From Actinomycetota bacterium (GTDB lineage Bacteria; Actinomycetota; Aquicultoria; Aquicultorales; Aquicultoraceae), in contig JAGXSZ010000013.1 in the NCBI GenBank assembly GCA_018333515.1, positions 25,251 to 89,250 on the forward strand: 64,000 nt of DNA. The letters run 5' to 3'. Within the stretch, counting starts at the first letter, position 1. Each line of letters begins with the position of its first letter. Shown here one piece after another: positions 47,245-56,877 of this stretch. The notes beneath the pieces are model-generated. The model worked only from the letters and a program-made list of their open reading frames with translations. It was not told the DNA's origin and made no database searches. The position numbers were made by a program, and so were the translations under genes.

Positions 47245-48606
47245 GTGACCGGGGTTAAAAGAAATTTTGTTAGTTCAAGCGAGCTAAATACGAACACTTT
47301 TTATTACTTCATAGGCAGCCTTGCCTTTGGCAGCCTGCTCGCCTTGGCCGTCGTCTATCTCGGTACGCGCTTCTTCGACCTGGAGGCCGGCTACTTCTAT
47401 TTTTTCTTGCTCGCCGCCTCGGCGACGGCCACGATTTTTGTCGCTCTCATTCTTTTCCGTTATATGAGCCAGTCCGAGCATTTTAGGGCGAAGCAATCTT
47501 ACCACGTTCTTGAAATCACGCGAAAAACCCTGCCGCACCTGAGAAAAGGCCTTAGTATCGATTCGGCGTCGCAGGTCGTCGAGATAGTCTTCAACTATAC
47601 CGACGCGGTCGCGGTCTCGATAACCGACCGGACGACGATCCTCGCGTTTCACGGTGTCGGCAAAGACCATCACCTGCCGGGAAAGCCGATTTTAACGCGC
47701 GCGACCAAAGAGTCGATCGAGACCAATACGACGCGGATTCTCGGTTCGAAAGCCGAGATTGGGTGTCCGGTCGTCAATTGCCAGCTGAAAGCGGCGGCGG
47801 TGGTGCCGCTTACGCAGATGGGAAAGGCGATAGGTTCGCTAAAATTTTATTATAGTAACCCGTCGAAACTGACTGAGAGCAGGATTGCTCTGGCCGAGGG
47901 CCTGGCCCAACTACTGAGCACGCAGATAGAACTCTCCGAACTCGACCGTCAGACCGAGCTGGCGTACCATGCCGAGCTGAGGGCGTTGCAAGCGCAGATA
48001 AACCCGCATTTTCTCTTCAACACGCTCAACACCATCACGGCCTTTATCAGGACCGACCCGCCAAAGGCCCGCAAGCTTCTCATCCAGTTTTCGGACTTCT
48101 TCCGCAAGTCTCTGGAGTGGAAAGAGGGCTTCATCACGCTCGCGCAGGAACTCGACTATATCGCGACCTATCTGGTGTTGGAGAAGGCGCGTTTCGGGGA
48201 GCGCCTCGATATAAGTTTCGACATCGACCACGAGGCTCAGACCTGCATTTTGCCGGGGCTGACCATCCAGCCTATCGTCGAGAACTCCATCAAGCACGGT
48301 TTTTGTGAAGAAAAGCCGTTGGAGATTGAGATAAAAGTAAAAATTGTCGATGATAACCTACAAATAACCGTCATCGACAACGGCAAAGGGATTGCCGAAG
48401 AAGAGCTAGACCAGGTATTGAATATTGGTTATGGTAAGGGTATCGGGATTGGGCTAAGCAATGTCAACGAACGCCTGAAGGGCCTTTACGGGCAAGACCA
48501 CCAGATAACGCTCGAAAGCCGGCCCGGCGCGGGCACGACGGTTCACATAAATATCCCCGTATCCAGGAGCGAAGAACATGAAGTTGAAAACACTTATAGT
48601 CGATGA
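47245..48606 (+). CDS. LytS-family sensor histidine kinase
   Basis: 453 residues. Two N-terminal membrane helices (about 13-36 and 42-66) replace the usual 5TM LytS receptor. A GAF-like domain (about 85-225) follows, then the His_kinase domain with the phosphoacceptor in LQAQINPHFLFNTLNTI, and an ATPase domain (PIVENSIKHGF, GKGIAEEEL, GIGLSNVNERLKGLYG). GTG at 47245 lacks a strong ribosome site. The stop overlaps the LytTR regulator start by 29 bases, so the pair is coupled. It lies directly upstream of the Wood-Ljungdahl operon leader. Confidence 0.9.
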   Translation: MTGVKRNFVSSSELNTNTFYYFIGSLAFGSLLALAVVYLGTRFFDLEAGYFYFFLLAASATATIFVALILFRYMSQSEHFRAKQSYHVLEITRKTLPHLRKGLSIDSASQVVEIVFNYTDAVAVSITDRTTILAFHGVGKDHHLPGKPILTRATKESIETNTTRILGSKAEIGCPVVNCQLKAAAVVPLTQMGKAIGSLKFYYSNPSKLTESRIALAEGLAQLLSTQIELSELDRQTELAYHAELRALQAQINPHFLFNTLNTITAFIRTDPPKARKLLIQFSDFFRKSLEWKEGFITLAQELDYIATYLVLEKARFGERLDISFDIDHEAQTCILPGLTIQPIVENSIKHGFCEEKPLEIEIKVKIVDDNLQITVIDNGKGIAEEELDQVLNIGYGKGIGIGLSNVNERLKGLYGQDHQITLESRPGAGTTVHINIPVSRSEEHEVENTYSR

Positions 48607-49324
48607 CGAGGCGCCGGCGCGCTCCGAACTCCGGTATATGCTCGAGAAGGCTCCGGATGTTCATGTAGTCGGTGAGGCGACGAACGCGAGCGAAGCGCTG
48701 GAGTTGATTCGCGCCTTAAACTACGACCTCGTCTTCATAGACATACATATGCCGGGCCTAAGCGGGCTCGACGTTGTCGCTGCCCTGAAAGATTTAGAGC
48801 AGATGCCGTCCGTTGTATTTGTGACCGCGTACGGGGAGCACGCCGTGCAAGCCTTTGAGCTGGATGCCGTCGATTATCTGGTCAAGCCGATAGACGAAGA
48901 CCGTCTGATGAAAGCTATCAGCAAAGTAATTAAGCACCGCGAGACGAAGCCCGCACCTCAAGTCCCGGCCAAAGCCGAGCCGGTCATCGAGATAGAGAGA
49001 ATACCGGTCGAGAGCAAAGGCAAGACGCTCCTCTTGGCGCTCCAGGACGTAATCTATGTATCGAGCAGAAACGATATCGTCTTTGTGCACACGGCGGACA
49101 ACACGTACATAACCAAATTTACCCTTAAGACCCTGGAGGATCGCTTGAAGAACAAGTCCTTCCTGCGGGTCCACCGCAGCTACATCGTCAATCTCGCGCA
49201 TGTCATCGAGATTGTGCCGATGTACGGTCGCAGTTATATTCTGAAGGTTCGCGGCACCCAAAAGAACGAGATCCCGGTAAGCCGCAGGCGCGGTCAAAAG
49301 CTCAAAGCCATGCTCGGCATGTAA
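48578..49324 (+). CDS. LytTR-type response regulator
   Basis: 248 residues. The receiver domain (about 1-120) has DDEAPARSELRYML and the phospho-aspartate in YDLVFIDIHMPGLSGLDVV. The LytTR DNA-binding domain (about 140-245) has VIYVSSRNDIVFVHTADNTYITKFTLKTLEDRL and FLRVHRSYIVNLAHV. Such regulators bind pairs of short direct repeats in promoters. Targets are unknown. The 667-base region after its stop, leading to fhs, contains several ACGTTCACC/CCGTTCACC-like words. Confidence 0.92.
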   Translation: MKLKTLIVDDEAPARSELRYMLEKAPDVHVVGEATNASEALELIRALNYDLVFIDIHMPGLSGLDVVAALKDLEQMPSVVFVTAYGEHAVQAFELDAVDYLVKPIDEDRLMKAISKVIKHRETKPAPQVPAKAEPVIEIERIPVESKGKTLLLALQDVIYVSSRNDIVFVHTADNTYITKFTLKTLEDRLKNKSFLRVHRSYIVNLAHVIEIVPMYGRSYILKVRGTQKNEIPVSRRRGQKLKAMLGM

Positions 49325-49510
49325 CAGCCAACGTGCCGAAAGTGCACCCGGAAGCGTTTGATAACTTTTTCGCTTACCCTGGGAATGATACGTTCACCTC
49401 TAAAAATCGACCGCTTGCTAAATCATTGTTGCCGGGTATGAAATCATCGGTATAGACTTAAGGCTTAACACGGTCATTTGTAGGGCGCATGAACCGGTTG
49501 AGCAAAATAC

Positions 49511-49557
49511 GTAACAATCTTGCAGTTTTGTTACATATTATTATTGGCGCGTATAAT
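49511..49557 (+). promoter_or_regulatory. Candidate promoter/operator of the fhs-acs operon
   Basis: -35 TGTTAC (49529-49534), 17-base spacer, -10 TATAAT (49552-49557). The -35 is the right arm of an inverted repeat GTAACAA-N10-TTGTTAC (49511-49534), so a bound regulator would block or replace -35 contact. Confidence 0.55.
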
Positions 49558-49743
49558 ATGCGCGGGACGCGGGCCTCGAAGGCGGCCTGAAGTTACCTCA
49601 AACCGTTTAATCCTATATCTCAACGCTCGCGGGTTTATTCGAACCGTTCACCAATATAAAGTTGTTGTTGTTTGAAGCTCGGCCTATGTTTAAGGATTGT
49701 TTCAAATAGCTTGACTGGTGTGCGGGTTTGAGCTATATTATTA

Positions 49744-49783
49744 CATGGTTTGTAGTCATTGTTACGTACTGTTACAAACCATG
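49744..49783. repeat. 11-bp inverted repeat in the fhs leader
   Basis: CATGGTTTGTA (49744-49754) and TACAAACCATG (49773-49783) flank an 18-base loop containing GTTACGTACTGTTAC. In RNA this is a stable stem-loop about 210 bases before fhs. Confidence 0.55.
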
Positions 49784-49991
49784 GAACCCTGAAGAAACCA
49801 TGACGAGCGCGTCCTGCAAGGACCCCTTATGAATGTCTGTATGTAGTCTCTGGCTGCGCGCACTGTTGCGGCAACCAAGTTAAAGATTTCACATACTCAT
49901 GTTAATAGCAAGACAATCGATTTCCTTCGGCTTCTGCCGGAGGTTGAAGGCTTAAGCTAAAAACAGTAGGCAGGAGCACCAAGGAGGTTGT

Positions 49992-51779
49992 ATGGGAGCA
50001 AAAGGAAAGTACGAACCGCGTTCAATGGACCCGACAAAGTTTAAGGATTATCAGATAGCTCAGGAAGCTGAGAAACATCTGCCGACGACTGAGGAGTGGA
50101 TTGACAAGCTGGGCCTCGAGAAAGAAGAGATGATTCCCTATGGGAAGACTCCGAGGCTCGACTTCATCAAGATCATGAACCGGCTAAAAGACAAGCCGGA
50201 CGGAAAGTACATCGAAGTCACCGCTATCACCCCAACCCCTCTCGGCGAGGGTAAAACCACGGTGTCCATGGGCCTCGTTCAGGGCCTCGGTGTGAAGGGC
50301 ATCAACGTGGGCGGCGCGCTGCGCCAGCCATCGGGCGGCCCGACGATGAACGTCAAGGGCACGGCGGCCGGCGGCGGCAATGCCCTGCTAATCCCGATGA
50401 CCGAGTTCTCGCTTGGTCTTACCGGTGACATCAACGACATCATGAACGCACACAACCTCGCTATGGTCGCGCTTACCTCGCGCTACCAGCACGAGTGCAA
50501 CTACACCGACGAAGAGCTCACCAGGCGCGGGCTTAAGCGCCTCGATATCGACCCTAAAAATGTCGAGATGGGCTGGGTCATCGACTTCTGCGCCCAGGCG
50601 CTTCGCAATATCACAATCGGTCTTGGCGGCAAGAAAGACGGCTATCCGATGTCGTCGCGGTTTGGTATCGCGGTCGGCTCCGAGCTGATGGCGATTCTCG
50701 CCGTCTCTAAAGACCTGGCGGACTTGCGTGACCGTTTGGGCAAGATCACCGTCGCTTGCGACCGGACCGGCAAGCCTATCACCACGTCCGACCTGGATGT
50801 AGCAGGCGCCATGACGGCCTGGATGCGTAATACAATCAACCCGACGCTCTGTTATTCGGTCGAGGGCCAGCCGATCCTGATCCACGCGGGCCCGTTCGCA
50901 AATATCGCCATCGGCCAGAACTCTATTATCTCCGACCGTTTGGCGCTGAAACTCTTCGACTACACCGTAACCGAGTCCGGCTTCGCCGCCGACATCGGCT
51001 TCGAGAAATTCTGGAACGTCAAGTGCCGCCTCAGCGGCAACGTCCCGAATGTATCCGTTATCGTCGCGACTATCAGGGCGATGAAGATGCACGGAGGCGG
51101 CCCGAAGGTCGTACCGGGACGCCCGCTTCCGGAAGAGTACACCAGGGAGAATCTCGGCTTGGTCGAAAAGGGCTTCGAGAACTTGCGCCACATGATAGGC
51201 GTCGTCAAGAAGTCCGGTATCGTCCCGGTCGTCTGCGTAAACGCGTTCTACACCGACACCCAGGCCGAGACCGACTTGGTCAAGAAACTCTGCGACGAGA
51301 TAGGTGTTCGTTGCGCGAGGTCCGATCATTGGATGTACGGCGGCGAAGGCGCGGCCGAGTTGGCGGATACCGTCATGGATGCCGCTAACGAGCCGTCCAA
51401 CTACAAACCGCTTTATCCGCTGGAGTTGCCGCTGCGTCAGCGTGTCGAGATGATCGCCAAGGAAGTCTACGGAGCCGACGGCGTTAGCTTCTCGCCGGTT
51501 GCCGAGGAAAAAGCGAAGCGCTTCGAGTCGGACCCGCAGTTCGCGGACTACCAGACTATGATGGTCAAGACACACCTGAGCCTCTCGCACGACCCGACAC
51601 TCAAGGGTGTGCCGAAGGGCTGGACGTTGCCCATTCGCGATGTCCTGGTCTACAGCGGCGCGAAGTTCCTCTGCCCGATGGCGGGCGATATCAGCCTGAT
51701 GCCGGGGACGGCATCCGACCCGGCTTACAGAAGAGTCGACGTCGACGTAGAGACCGGCGAGGTAAACGGATTGTTCTAG
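49992..51779 (+). CDS. fhs: Formate-tetrahydrofolate ligase
   Basis: 595 residues. ATP-dependent activation of formate to 10-formyl-THF, the second step of the methyl branch of the Wood-Ljungdahl pathway. The P-loop-like [18 protein letters not shown] is present. Other typical blocks are [57 protein letters not shown] and the C-terminal [21 protein letters not shown]. Most homologues are near 556-560 residues, so this one is about 35 longer. The start has a near-perfect AAGGAGGTTGT. It is the first gene of the operon. Confidence 0.96.
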   Translation: MGAKGKYEPRSMDPTKFKDYQIAQEAEKHLPTTEEWIDKLGLEKEEMIPYGKTPRLDFIKIMNRLKDKPDGKYIEVTAITPTPLGEGKTTVSMGLVQGLGVKGINVGGALRQPSGGPTMNVKGTAAGGGNALLIPMTEFSLGLTGDINDIMNAHNLAMVALTSRYQHECNYTDEELTRRGLKRLDIDPKNVEMGWVIDFCAQALRNITIGLGGKKDGYPMSSRFGIAVGSELMAILAVSKDLADLRDRLGKITVACDRTGKPITTSDLDVAGAMTAWMRNTINPTLCYSVEGQPILIHAGPFANIAIGQNSIISDRLALKLFDYTVTESGFAADIGFEKFWNVKCRLSGNVPNVSVIVATIRAMKMHGGGPKVVPGRPLPEEYTRENLGLVEKGFENLRHMIGVVKKSGIVPVVCVNAFYTDTQAETDLVKKLCDEIGVRCARSDHWMYGGEGAAELADTVMDAANEPSNYKPLYPLELPLRQRVEMIAKEVYGADGVSFSPVAEEKAKRFESDPQFADYQTMMVKTHLSLSHDPTLKGVPKGWTLPIRDVLVYSGAKFLCPMAGDISLMPGTASDPAYRRVDVDVETGEVNGLF

Positions 51780-51803
51780 GAGCCGGTTTTACCCTAAAGC
51801 AAA

Positions 51804-51831
51804 TGTAGCTTGTAGCTTGTAGCTTGTAGCT
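51804..51831 (+). repeat. Four tandem copies of a 7-bp repeat
   Basis: TGTAGCT repeated four times without mismatch directly before the fhs terminator stem. It is a likely slippage-prone tract. Confidence 0.7.
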
Positions 51832-51860
51832 TGGGCGGGCCCATGGGAGCCCGCCCAAGC
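51829..51860 (+). terminator. Strong hairpin after fhs
   Basis: GCTTGGGCGGGC, loop CCATGGGA, GCCCGCCCAAGC. A perfect 12-bp GC-rich stem followed by AAAAC rather than a T-run. It could attenuate expression into acsV or protect the fhs message 3' end. Confidence 0.65.
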
Positions 51861-51979
51861 AAAACTTGTCACCGGGTCGAGGTTTTTAAGTCAATAGCCG
51901 CACTCTAGCGGGGCTCGAGCTGTGACGGGAGCTTTACAAAAAGTTTGAATTCAGCAGTAGAAAGTCGGTAAGTTTCAAT

Positions 51980-53944
51980 ATGCCTAAGGTTTATTTCTAC
52001 CCCGACAACCGAGGAGTCGAAGTAGAAGAAGGGGAAAACATTATCCGGGCGGCGATGCTGGCCGGGGTTCATATAAATGCATCTTGTGGCGGGACCGGCA
52101 CCTGCGGAAAGTGTCGTGTCGTCGTCGACAAGGGTGAGGTAATCAAACATGCGACCGCGAAACTCACACCCGAGCAAATCGAGCAGGGCTACGTGCTTGC
52201 GTGCACTACGCAAGTCAAAAGCGACATAGAAGTGCGCGTACCGGTCGAGACCCAGATGGGCGACGGCGGGGCGGCCCTCGAGAGAGAGCACCGACCGGTC
52301 AGCCGCGGGTCGGTCTTGACCAGCAAAGACCTGAGCGAACTCTTCGGCGATTTCGAATTAGAACCGGCGACACACAGGTACTACATCGAAATCGCGCCGC
52401 CGACACTCGAAGACAATCTCAGCGACCTCGAAAGACTCAAGCGTGAGTTGGCGCGGACCTATCAGGTAGGAGATTTTACGGTCGACCTCGACTGCCTGCG
52501 GCGGATGGCGGTAAGGCTTCGCGAAGCCGACTGGAAGGTCACCGCGACCATCATGGAGGGCGCCGACGGCGAATGCCCGCGCCTTATCCGGCTCGATTTG
52601 GGCGACCGCTCGCGAACGCATTACGGGCTGGCGGTCGACATCGGCACCACCTCGGTCTATGTCGAGCTTATCGACCTCAATACCAGGGAATCGCTTGGAA
52701 GGGTGTCTGAATATAACGCCCAGGTCAGCAGTGGCGAAGACATAATATCGCGCATCGTCTATTCGCTCAAGAGCGACGGGCTTGAGAGGTTGCAGGCGCT
52801 GGTAGTCCAAACGATAAACGGCCTCATAGACAGGCTCCTCGATAAAACCGGCGTTGAGCGGGATGATATCGTCTACATGGTCGCCGCCGGCAACACGACG
52901 ATGGTCCAACTCTTCTACGGAATCAACTCTCGCTACATCCGCGAGGAACCTTATATTCCAACGGTTAACTTTACCCCCACGGTTAAAGCGTCCAATCTCG
53001 GCGTAAAGATCGCCGACGGCGCCCGGGTCTATTGTATCCCGGGACGGGCGAGCTACGTGGGCGGCGACATCACCTCAGGCCTTTTGGCATCGGGTGTGTA
53101 TAAGACGGATAAACTCACCCTCTATATAGATGTCGGCACCAACGGCGAGATGGCGCTCGGCAATGATGAATGGCTCCTCTCCTGCGCGTGCTCGGCGGGC
53201 CCGGCTTTCGAGGGCGGTTCGGTCAAGCACGGCATGCGTGCGGTAAAAGGCGCGATAGAGACGGTCCGTATCAGCACCGAAACGCTCGAGCCGATGATTT
53301 TGACGATCGGCCAGACCAAACCGAAGGGTATTTGCGGCTCGGGCCTGATAGACGCGCTGGCGGAGCTCTTCTTGACCGGCATCATCGACGAAAAGGGCAA
53401 GTTCAAACTCGAGCTTGGGCACCCGAGAATCCGCGAAGGCGGAGGCCAGGGCGAGTATGTGCTCGTCTGGGCCGACGAGTCTGCAACGAAAGAGGATATT
53501 GTCATCACCGAGGCCGACATCGACAACCTCATCCGCACCAAGGGTGCGATATACGCCGGCATCACTACGCTCTTGGATTCGATGGAGATGCCGGTGGAAG
53601 CGATTGAGCGGGTGCTTATAGCCGGTGGTTTCGGGCGCTACTTGGAGCTTGACCAAGCGATTACCATAGGCCTGCTCCCCGAGTTCACAGAAGAACAAGT
53701 GATGTATGTCGGTAACGGCTCTCTGATGGGCGCGCATCTGGTGCTCCTGTCGCAGTCCGCGCGCCGTTCGGCTAAGGATATCGCGCAACGGATGACTTAC
53801 CTGGAGTTGAGCACACACCCCGGCTTCATGGATAATTATGTCTCGGCGTTGTTTCTGCCGCACACCGATATCGGCGCGTTTCCGTTGACGGCGCGGAGAG
53901 TCAAAGAGCGTAGCGGCGTCTACGGCAGCCGAGATGTTCGCTAA
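51980..53944 (+). CDS. acsV: Corrinoid iron-sulfur protein reductive activator (RACo)
   Basis: 654 residues. It uses ATP to re-reduce Co(II) to Co(I) in the corrinoid protein AcsCD. The N-terminal plant-type 2Fe-2S domain has C36, C42, C45 (SCGGTGTCGKCRV) and a fourth Cys near 75. A linker/middle domain follows, then a large ASKHA-fold ATPase (DUF4445) from about 210, with GLAVDIGTTSVYVELIDL, DVGTNGEMALGN, GPAFEGGSVKHGMRAV and GFGRYLELDQAITIGLLPE. The domain order matches AcsV/RACo of acetogens. It sits between fhs and cooC, as expected for a pathway maintenance gene. Confidence 0.93.
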   Translation: MPKVYFYPDNRGVEVEEGENIIRAAMLAGVHINASCGGTGTCGKCRVVVDKGEVIKHATAKLTPEQIEQGYVLACTTQVKSDIEVRVPVETQMGDGGAALEREHRPVSRGSVLTSKDLSELFGDFELEPATHRYYIEIAPPTLEDNLSDLERLKRELARTYQVGDFTVDLDCLRRMAVRLREADWKVTATIMEGADGECPRLIRLDLGDRSRTHYGLAVDIGTTSVYVELIDLNTRESLGRVSEYNAQVSSGEDIISRIVYSLKSDGLERLQALVVQTINGLIDRLLDKTGVERDDIVYMVAAGNTTMVQLFYGINSRYIREEPYIPTVNFTPTVKASNLGVKIADGARVYCIPGRASYVGGDITSGLLASGVYKTDKLTLYIDVGTNGEMALGNDEWLLSCACSAGPAFEGGSVKHGMRAVKGAIETVRISTETLEPMILTIGQTKPKGICGSGLIDALAELFLTGIIDEKGKFKLELGHPRIREGGGQGEYVLVWADESATKEDIVITEADIDNLIRTKGAIYAGITTLLDSMEMPVEAIERVLIAGGFGRYLELDQAITIGLLPEFTEEQVMYVGNGSLMGAHLVLLSQSARRSAKDIAQRMTYLELSTHPGFMDNYVSALFLPHTDIGAFPLTARRVKERSGVYGSRDVR

Positions 53945-54072
53945 GGGCTTGGTTGTTGAGATTTGAGTTCAGAGGCCGTAATCTCAAGTTGAGGCCGCGG
54001 AAATTGGTAGAGTATACCAGCGGGCGGGGTTTTAATTTAGCTGCATGTGTAGCAAGCGGAAGGTGTTGAGTT

Positions 54073-54834
54073 TTGAGTTTTACAATCGCGGTCGCCGGTA
54101 AGGGCGGCACAGGAAAGACGACATTGACGAGTATGATCATCGGTCATCTCCTGCGAACGGGGAAGACGCCGGTATTTGCGGTCGACGCGGACGCTAACAT
54201 AAATTTAAACGAGCAGCTCGGCGTAGAGGTCGATTCGACCATCGGCGGGATGCGCGAGGAACTGAAGGTTAAAATCGGGGCCAACGAGGTTCCGGCCGGC
54301 ATGACCAAAGATATGTATATGGAATATTTGCTCCAGGATACAGTCGTCGAAAGCACCGGATTCGACCTTCTGGTCATGGGTCGCCCGGAGGGGCCCGGAT
54401 GTTATTGCGCCGCAAACAATATGCTCAGGCGCTACATCGAGATACTCGCGAAGAACTACCCGTATGTGGTCATCGACAACGAAGCCGGAATGGAGCACTT
54501 GAGCCGGCGCACGACGCAAAAGATAGACCTGCTGCTCCTGGTCTCCGAGCCGAGCCCGATAGGGATAATGACTGCGGCCCGGATTCGCGATTTAGCTAAA
54601 GAGATGGAAGTAAGCGTGAAGCAAGTCGGTCTCATTATCAATAGAGTCAACGGGGAACTCCCCGCCCGCCTGATGGAAGAGGCGGAGAGCCAAAACCTGG
54701 ATGTCTTGGGGACGGTCCCGCTCGACGACACCGTCTTCGAGCATGCGCTCAACCGTATCCCGGCGGTCAAGATCCCCGAGAGTTCGCCTGCGGTGCAGGC
54801 AATAGACAATATACTTGGCAAGTTGGACATCTAA
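54073..54834 (+). CDS. cooC: CO dehydrogenase nickel-insertion ATPase CooC
   Basis: 253 residues. A MinD-like dimeric ATPase that supports nickel insertion into CODH/ACS. The deviant Walker A is GKGGTGKTTLTSMI. The CooC-specific metal-binding CxC is in RPEGPGCYCAANN. Other MinD-family segments are AVDADANINLNEQLG and VVIDNEAGMEHLSR. The TTG start at 54073 is used with GGAAGGTG upstream. It lies between acsV and folD. Confidence 0.94.
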   Translation: MSFTIAVAGKGGTGKTTLTSMIIGHLLRTGKTPVFAVDADANINLNEQLGVEVDSTIGGMREELKVKIGANEVPAGMTKDMYMEYLLQDTVVESTGFDLLVMGRPEGPGCYCAANNMLRRYIEILAKNYPYVVIDNEAGMEHLSRRTTQKIDLLLLVSEPSPIGIMTAARIRDLAKEMEVSVKQVGLIINRVNGELPARLMEEAESQNLDVLGTVPLDDTVFEHALNRIPAVKIPESSPAVQAIDNILGKLDI

Positions 54835-54850
54835 CCGAGGAGGAATGTGA

Positions 54851-55720
54851 ATGACGGCTAAAATTATTGACGGTAAAGCTATTTCGGCCCAAATCCGGGC
54901 TGAGCTTGTCGAAGAGGTAAAGAAGCTCCAGGCGGAAACCGGTGTTACTCCGGGTCTCGCGGTGGTTCTGGTCGGAGAGGACCCGGCATCTAAGGTCTAT
55001 GTCGGCCAAAAAGAGAAAGCCTGTGAAGAGCTGGGGCTCGTATCGAAGAAGTTTGTCCTTTCGGCGGAAGCATCCGAGCAAGAGTTGCTCGACCTCGTTG
55101 AGAAGTTAAACAACGACCCGGAAGTCGACGGTATTCTCGTTCAGTTGCCGCTGCCCAAACAGATAGACGAGAACAAGGTCATCGCGGCTATCAATCCCGA
55201 CAAAGACGTCGACGGGTTTCATCCGGTAAACGTCGGCCGTTTAGTAATTGGGACAGAGGGCTTCAAGCCTTGCACCCCGTATGGCGTTATCCACCTGCTA
55301 AAGAGGTCTAACGTTGAGCTTGCGGGAGCCGAGGCTGTCGTCGTGGGCCGGAGCAACATCGTCGGCAAGCCGGTCGCGCTGATGCTCCTGCAGGAGAGCG
55401 CTACCGTCACCGTCTGCCACTCGAAGACGAAAGACCTCGGCGAGGTATGCCGCCGCGCGGATGTTCTCGTCGTCGCGACGGGGCGCCCGAACATGATCAC
55501 CGCGGATATGGTAAAAGACGGCGTCGTCGTAATCGATGTCGGCGTTAACCGCCTCGATACCGGCAAACTCCGCGGCGACGTCGATTTTGAGGCGGTCTCG
55601 CGGAAGGCTTCCGCCATAACCCCGGTTCCGGGCGGAGTGGGCCCGATGACCATTGCCATGTTGATGTACAACACGGTAAACTCGGCAAGACGCCGCGCCG
55701 GCGTCCCGGTTCTTGCATAG
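54851..55720 (+). CDS. folD: Bifunctional methylene-THF dehydrogenase/cyclohydrolase
   Basis: 289 residues. It converts 10-formyl-THF via methenyl- to methylene-THF with NAD(P)H. The catalytic [13 protein letters not shown] lysine motif, [30 protein letters not shown], and the nucleotide-binding [16 protein letters not shown] and [15 protein letters not shown] are all present. GAGGAGG is ten bases upstream of ATG. It continues the methyl branch after fhs. Confidence 0.97.
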   Translation: MTAKIIDGKAISAQIRAELVEEVKKLQAETGVTPGLAVVLVGEDPASKVYVGQKEKACEELGLVSKKFVLSAEASEQELLDLVEKLNNDPEVDGILVQLPLPKQIDENKVIAAINPDKDVDGFHPVNVGRLVIGTEGFKPCTPYGVIHLLKRSNVELAGAEAVVVGRSNIVGKPVALMLLQESATVTVCHSKTKDLGEVCRRADVLVVATGRPNMITADMVKDGVVVIDVGVNRLDTGKLRGDVDFEAVSRKASAITPVPGGVGPMTIAMLMYNTVNSARRRAGVPVLA

Positions 55721-55726
55721 CGAGGG

Positions 55727-55755
55727 GCACGACCGGGTGCGAACCCGGTGCTTTT
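55727..55755 (+). terminator. Attenuator-like terminator between folD and acsD
   Basis: ACCGGGT, loop GCGA, ACCCGGT, extended by GC pairs and followed by TTTT. It separates the THF/maturation half of the operon from acsD-acsA-acsB. Confidence 0.65.
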
Positions 55756-55853
55756 GCGGCAAGGGTTGCGCACAACGCTCGCGTAATCGGCGCCCGCGAT
55801 GGGTGCGGCACATATAGACTATAAGAGGAAGTTTCGAAGAAGGGGGAGAACAT

Positions 55854-56795
55854 ATGGCAATTCAGGCACCGACTGAATCATACACCGGTAAGATCAGGGA
55901 ATTAGTCTTGGGTTCCGATACCCAAGTGGCCGTCGGTGGCGAGAACACACTGCCGTTTTACGGATTTGAAGGCAACATTCCCAACGGGCCAAAAATCGCG
56001 ATGGAGGTATTTGATACCGCGCCGTCCGATTGGGCCGAGGAGTTAGAAGCGGTCCTCGGCGACGTATGGGGAGACCCGGTCGCGTGGGCGAAGAGGTGCG
56101 AGAGCGAGTTCGGCGCGGACATGATATGCTTGCAGCTCGCCGGGACCGACCCGAACGGCGCAAACAGGAGCGCTGAGGACGCGGTCGCGACCGTCAAGGC
56201 TGTTATGGACGCGGTGAAGATTCCGCTAATCATCTACGGCAGCGGTAATGCGGACAAAGATAGCGAAGTCTTGAAAGCGGTAGCCGAGGCGACTCAGGGC
56301 AAAAATGTCGTCATCGGCCCGGCCGTCGAGGATAACTACAAATCGGTCGCCGCCGCGGCGATGGGCTTTAATGCGAAGGTAGCGGGCGAGACCCCGATCG
56401 ACGTCAACATGGCTAAGCAGCTCAATATTCTCATGAGCAACCTCGGAGTGCCTGTCGAGAACCTTCTTGTCGACCCGTCGACCGGCGCTCTCGGATACGG
56501 TCTCGAGTACTGTTTCTCGGTCAACGAGCGCATCAAACTCGCGGCGCTGACCCAGAACGACAACATGCTCCAATCGCCGACCATCAGCAACCTCGGCAAA
56601 GAGGTATGGAAGGCCAAAGAGGCCAAAATCACGCGGGAAGAGGCGCCGCAGTGGGGCGACCAGAAAAAGCGCGGCATCCTCTGGGAGACGCTGACCGCGG
56701 TCTCCGTTATGATGGCCGGAGCGGATTTGCTCATCATGAGGCACCCGGAGGCGGTCAAGCTTATCAAGCAGACCATCTCGGAGCTAATGGTTTAA
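55854..56795 (+). CDS. acsD: Corrinoid iron-sulfur protein small subunit (AcsD)
   Basis: 313 residues. With AcsC it carries the methyl group from methyl-THF to acetyl-CoA synthase. It is a TIM-barrel protein. Recognisable segments are VAVGGENTLPFYGFEGNIPNGPKIAMEVFD, DMICLQLAGTDPNGANRS, VDPSTGALGYGLEYCFSVNERIKLAAL and ADLLIMRHPEAVKLIK. AGAAGGGGGAGA precedes ATG. Its placement upstream of acsA differs from the Moorella order (acsA-acsB-acsC-acsD-acsE). Confidence 0.95.
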   Translation: MAIQAPTESYTGKIRELVLGSDTQVAVGGENTLPFYGFEGNIPNGPKIAMEVFDTAPSDWAEELEAVLGDVWGDPVAWAKRCESEFGADMICLQLAGTDPNGANRSAEDAVATVKAVMDAVKIPLIIYGSGNADKDSEVLKAVAEATQGKNVVIGPAVEDNYKSVAAAAMGFNAKVAGETPIDVNMAKQLNILMSNLGVPVENLLVDPSTGALGYGLEYCFSVNERIKLAALTQNDNMLQSPTISNLGKEVWKAKEAKITREEAPQWGDQKKRGILWETLTAVSVMMAGADLLIMRHPEAVKLIKQTISELMV

Positions 56796-56877
56796 GATAG
56801 TAAGTATCAGTTAGGGAAGCACGCGGCCGACCGAAGTCGGGCCGCAAAGATCACTAGATCGAAAGTAAGGAGAGATT

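Larger units (their letters stand above)
49325..49991. other. 667-base leader/intergenic region before the Wood-Ljungdahl operon
   Basis: No coding region is seen. Contents: ACGTTCACC at 49390, GTAACAA...TTGTTAC (49511-49534) overlapping a -35, TATAAT at 49552-49557, AACCGTTTAAT at 49601 and AACCGTTCACC at 49642, an 11-bp inverted repeat (49744-49783), a GTTAC direct repeat (49761-49775), and a CCTTCGGC/GCCGGAGG hairpin (49924-49943). Transcription from the TATAAT would give a leader of about 430 nt before fhs. Confidence 0.6.
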
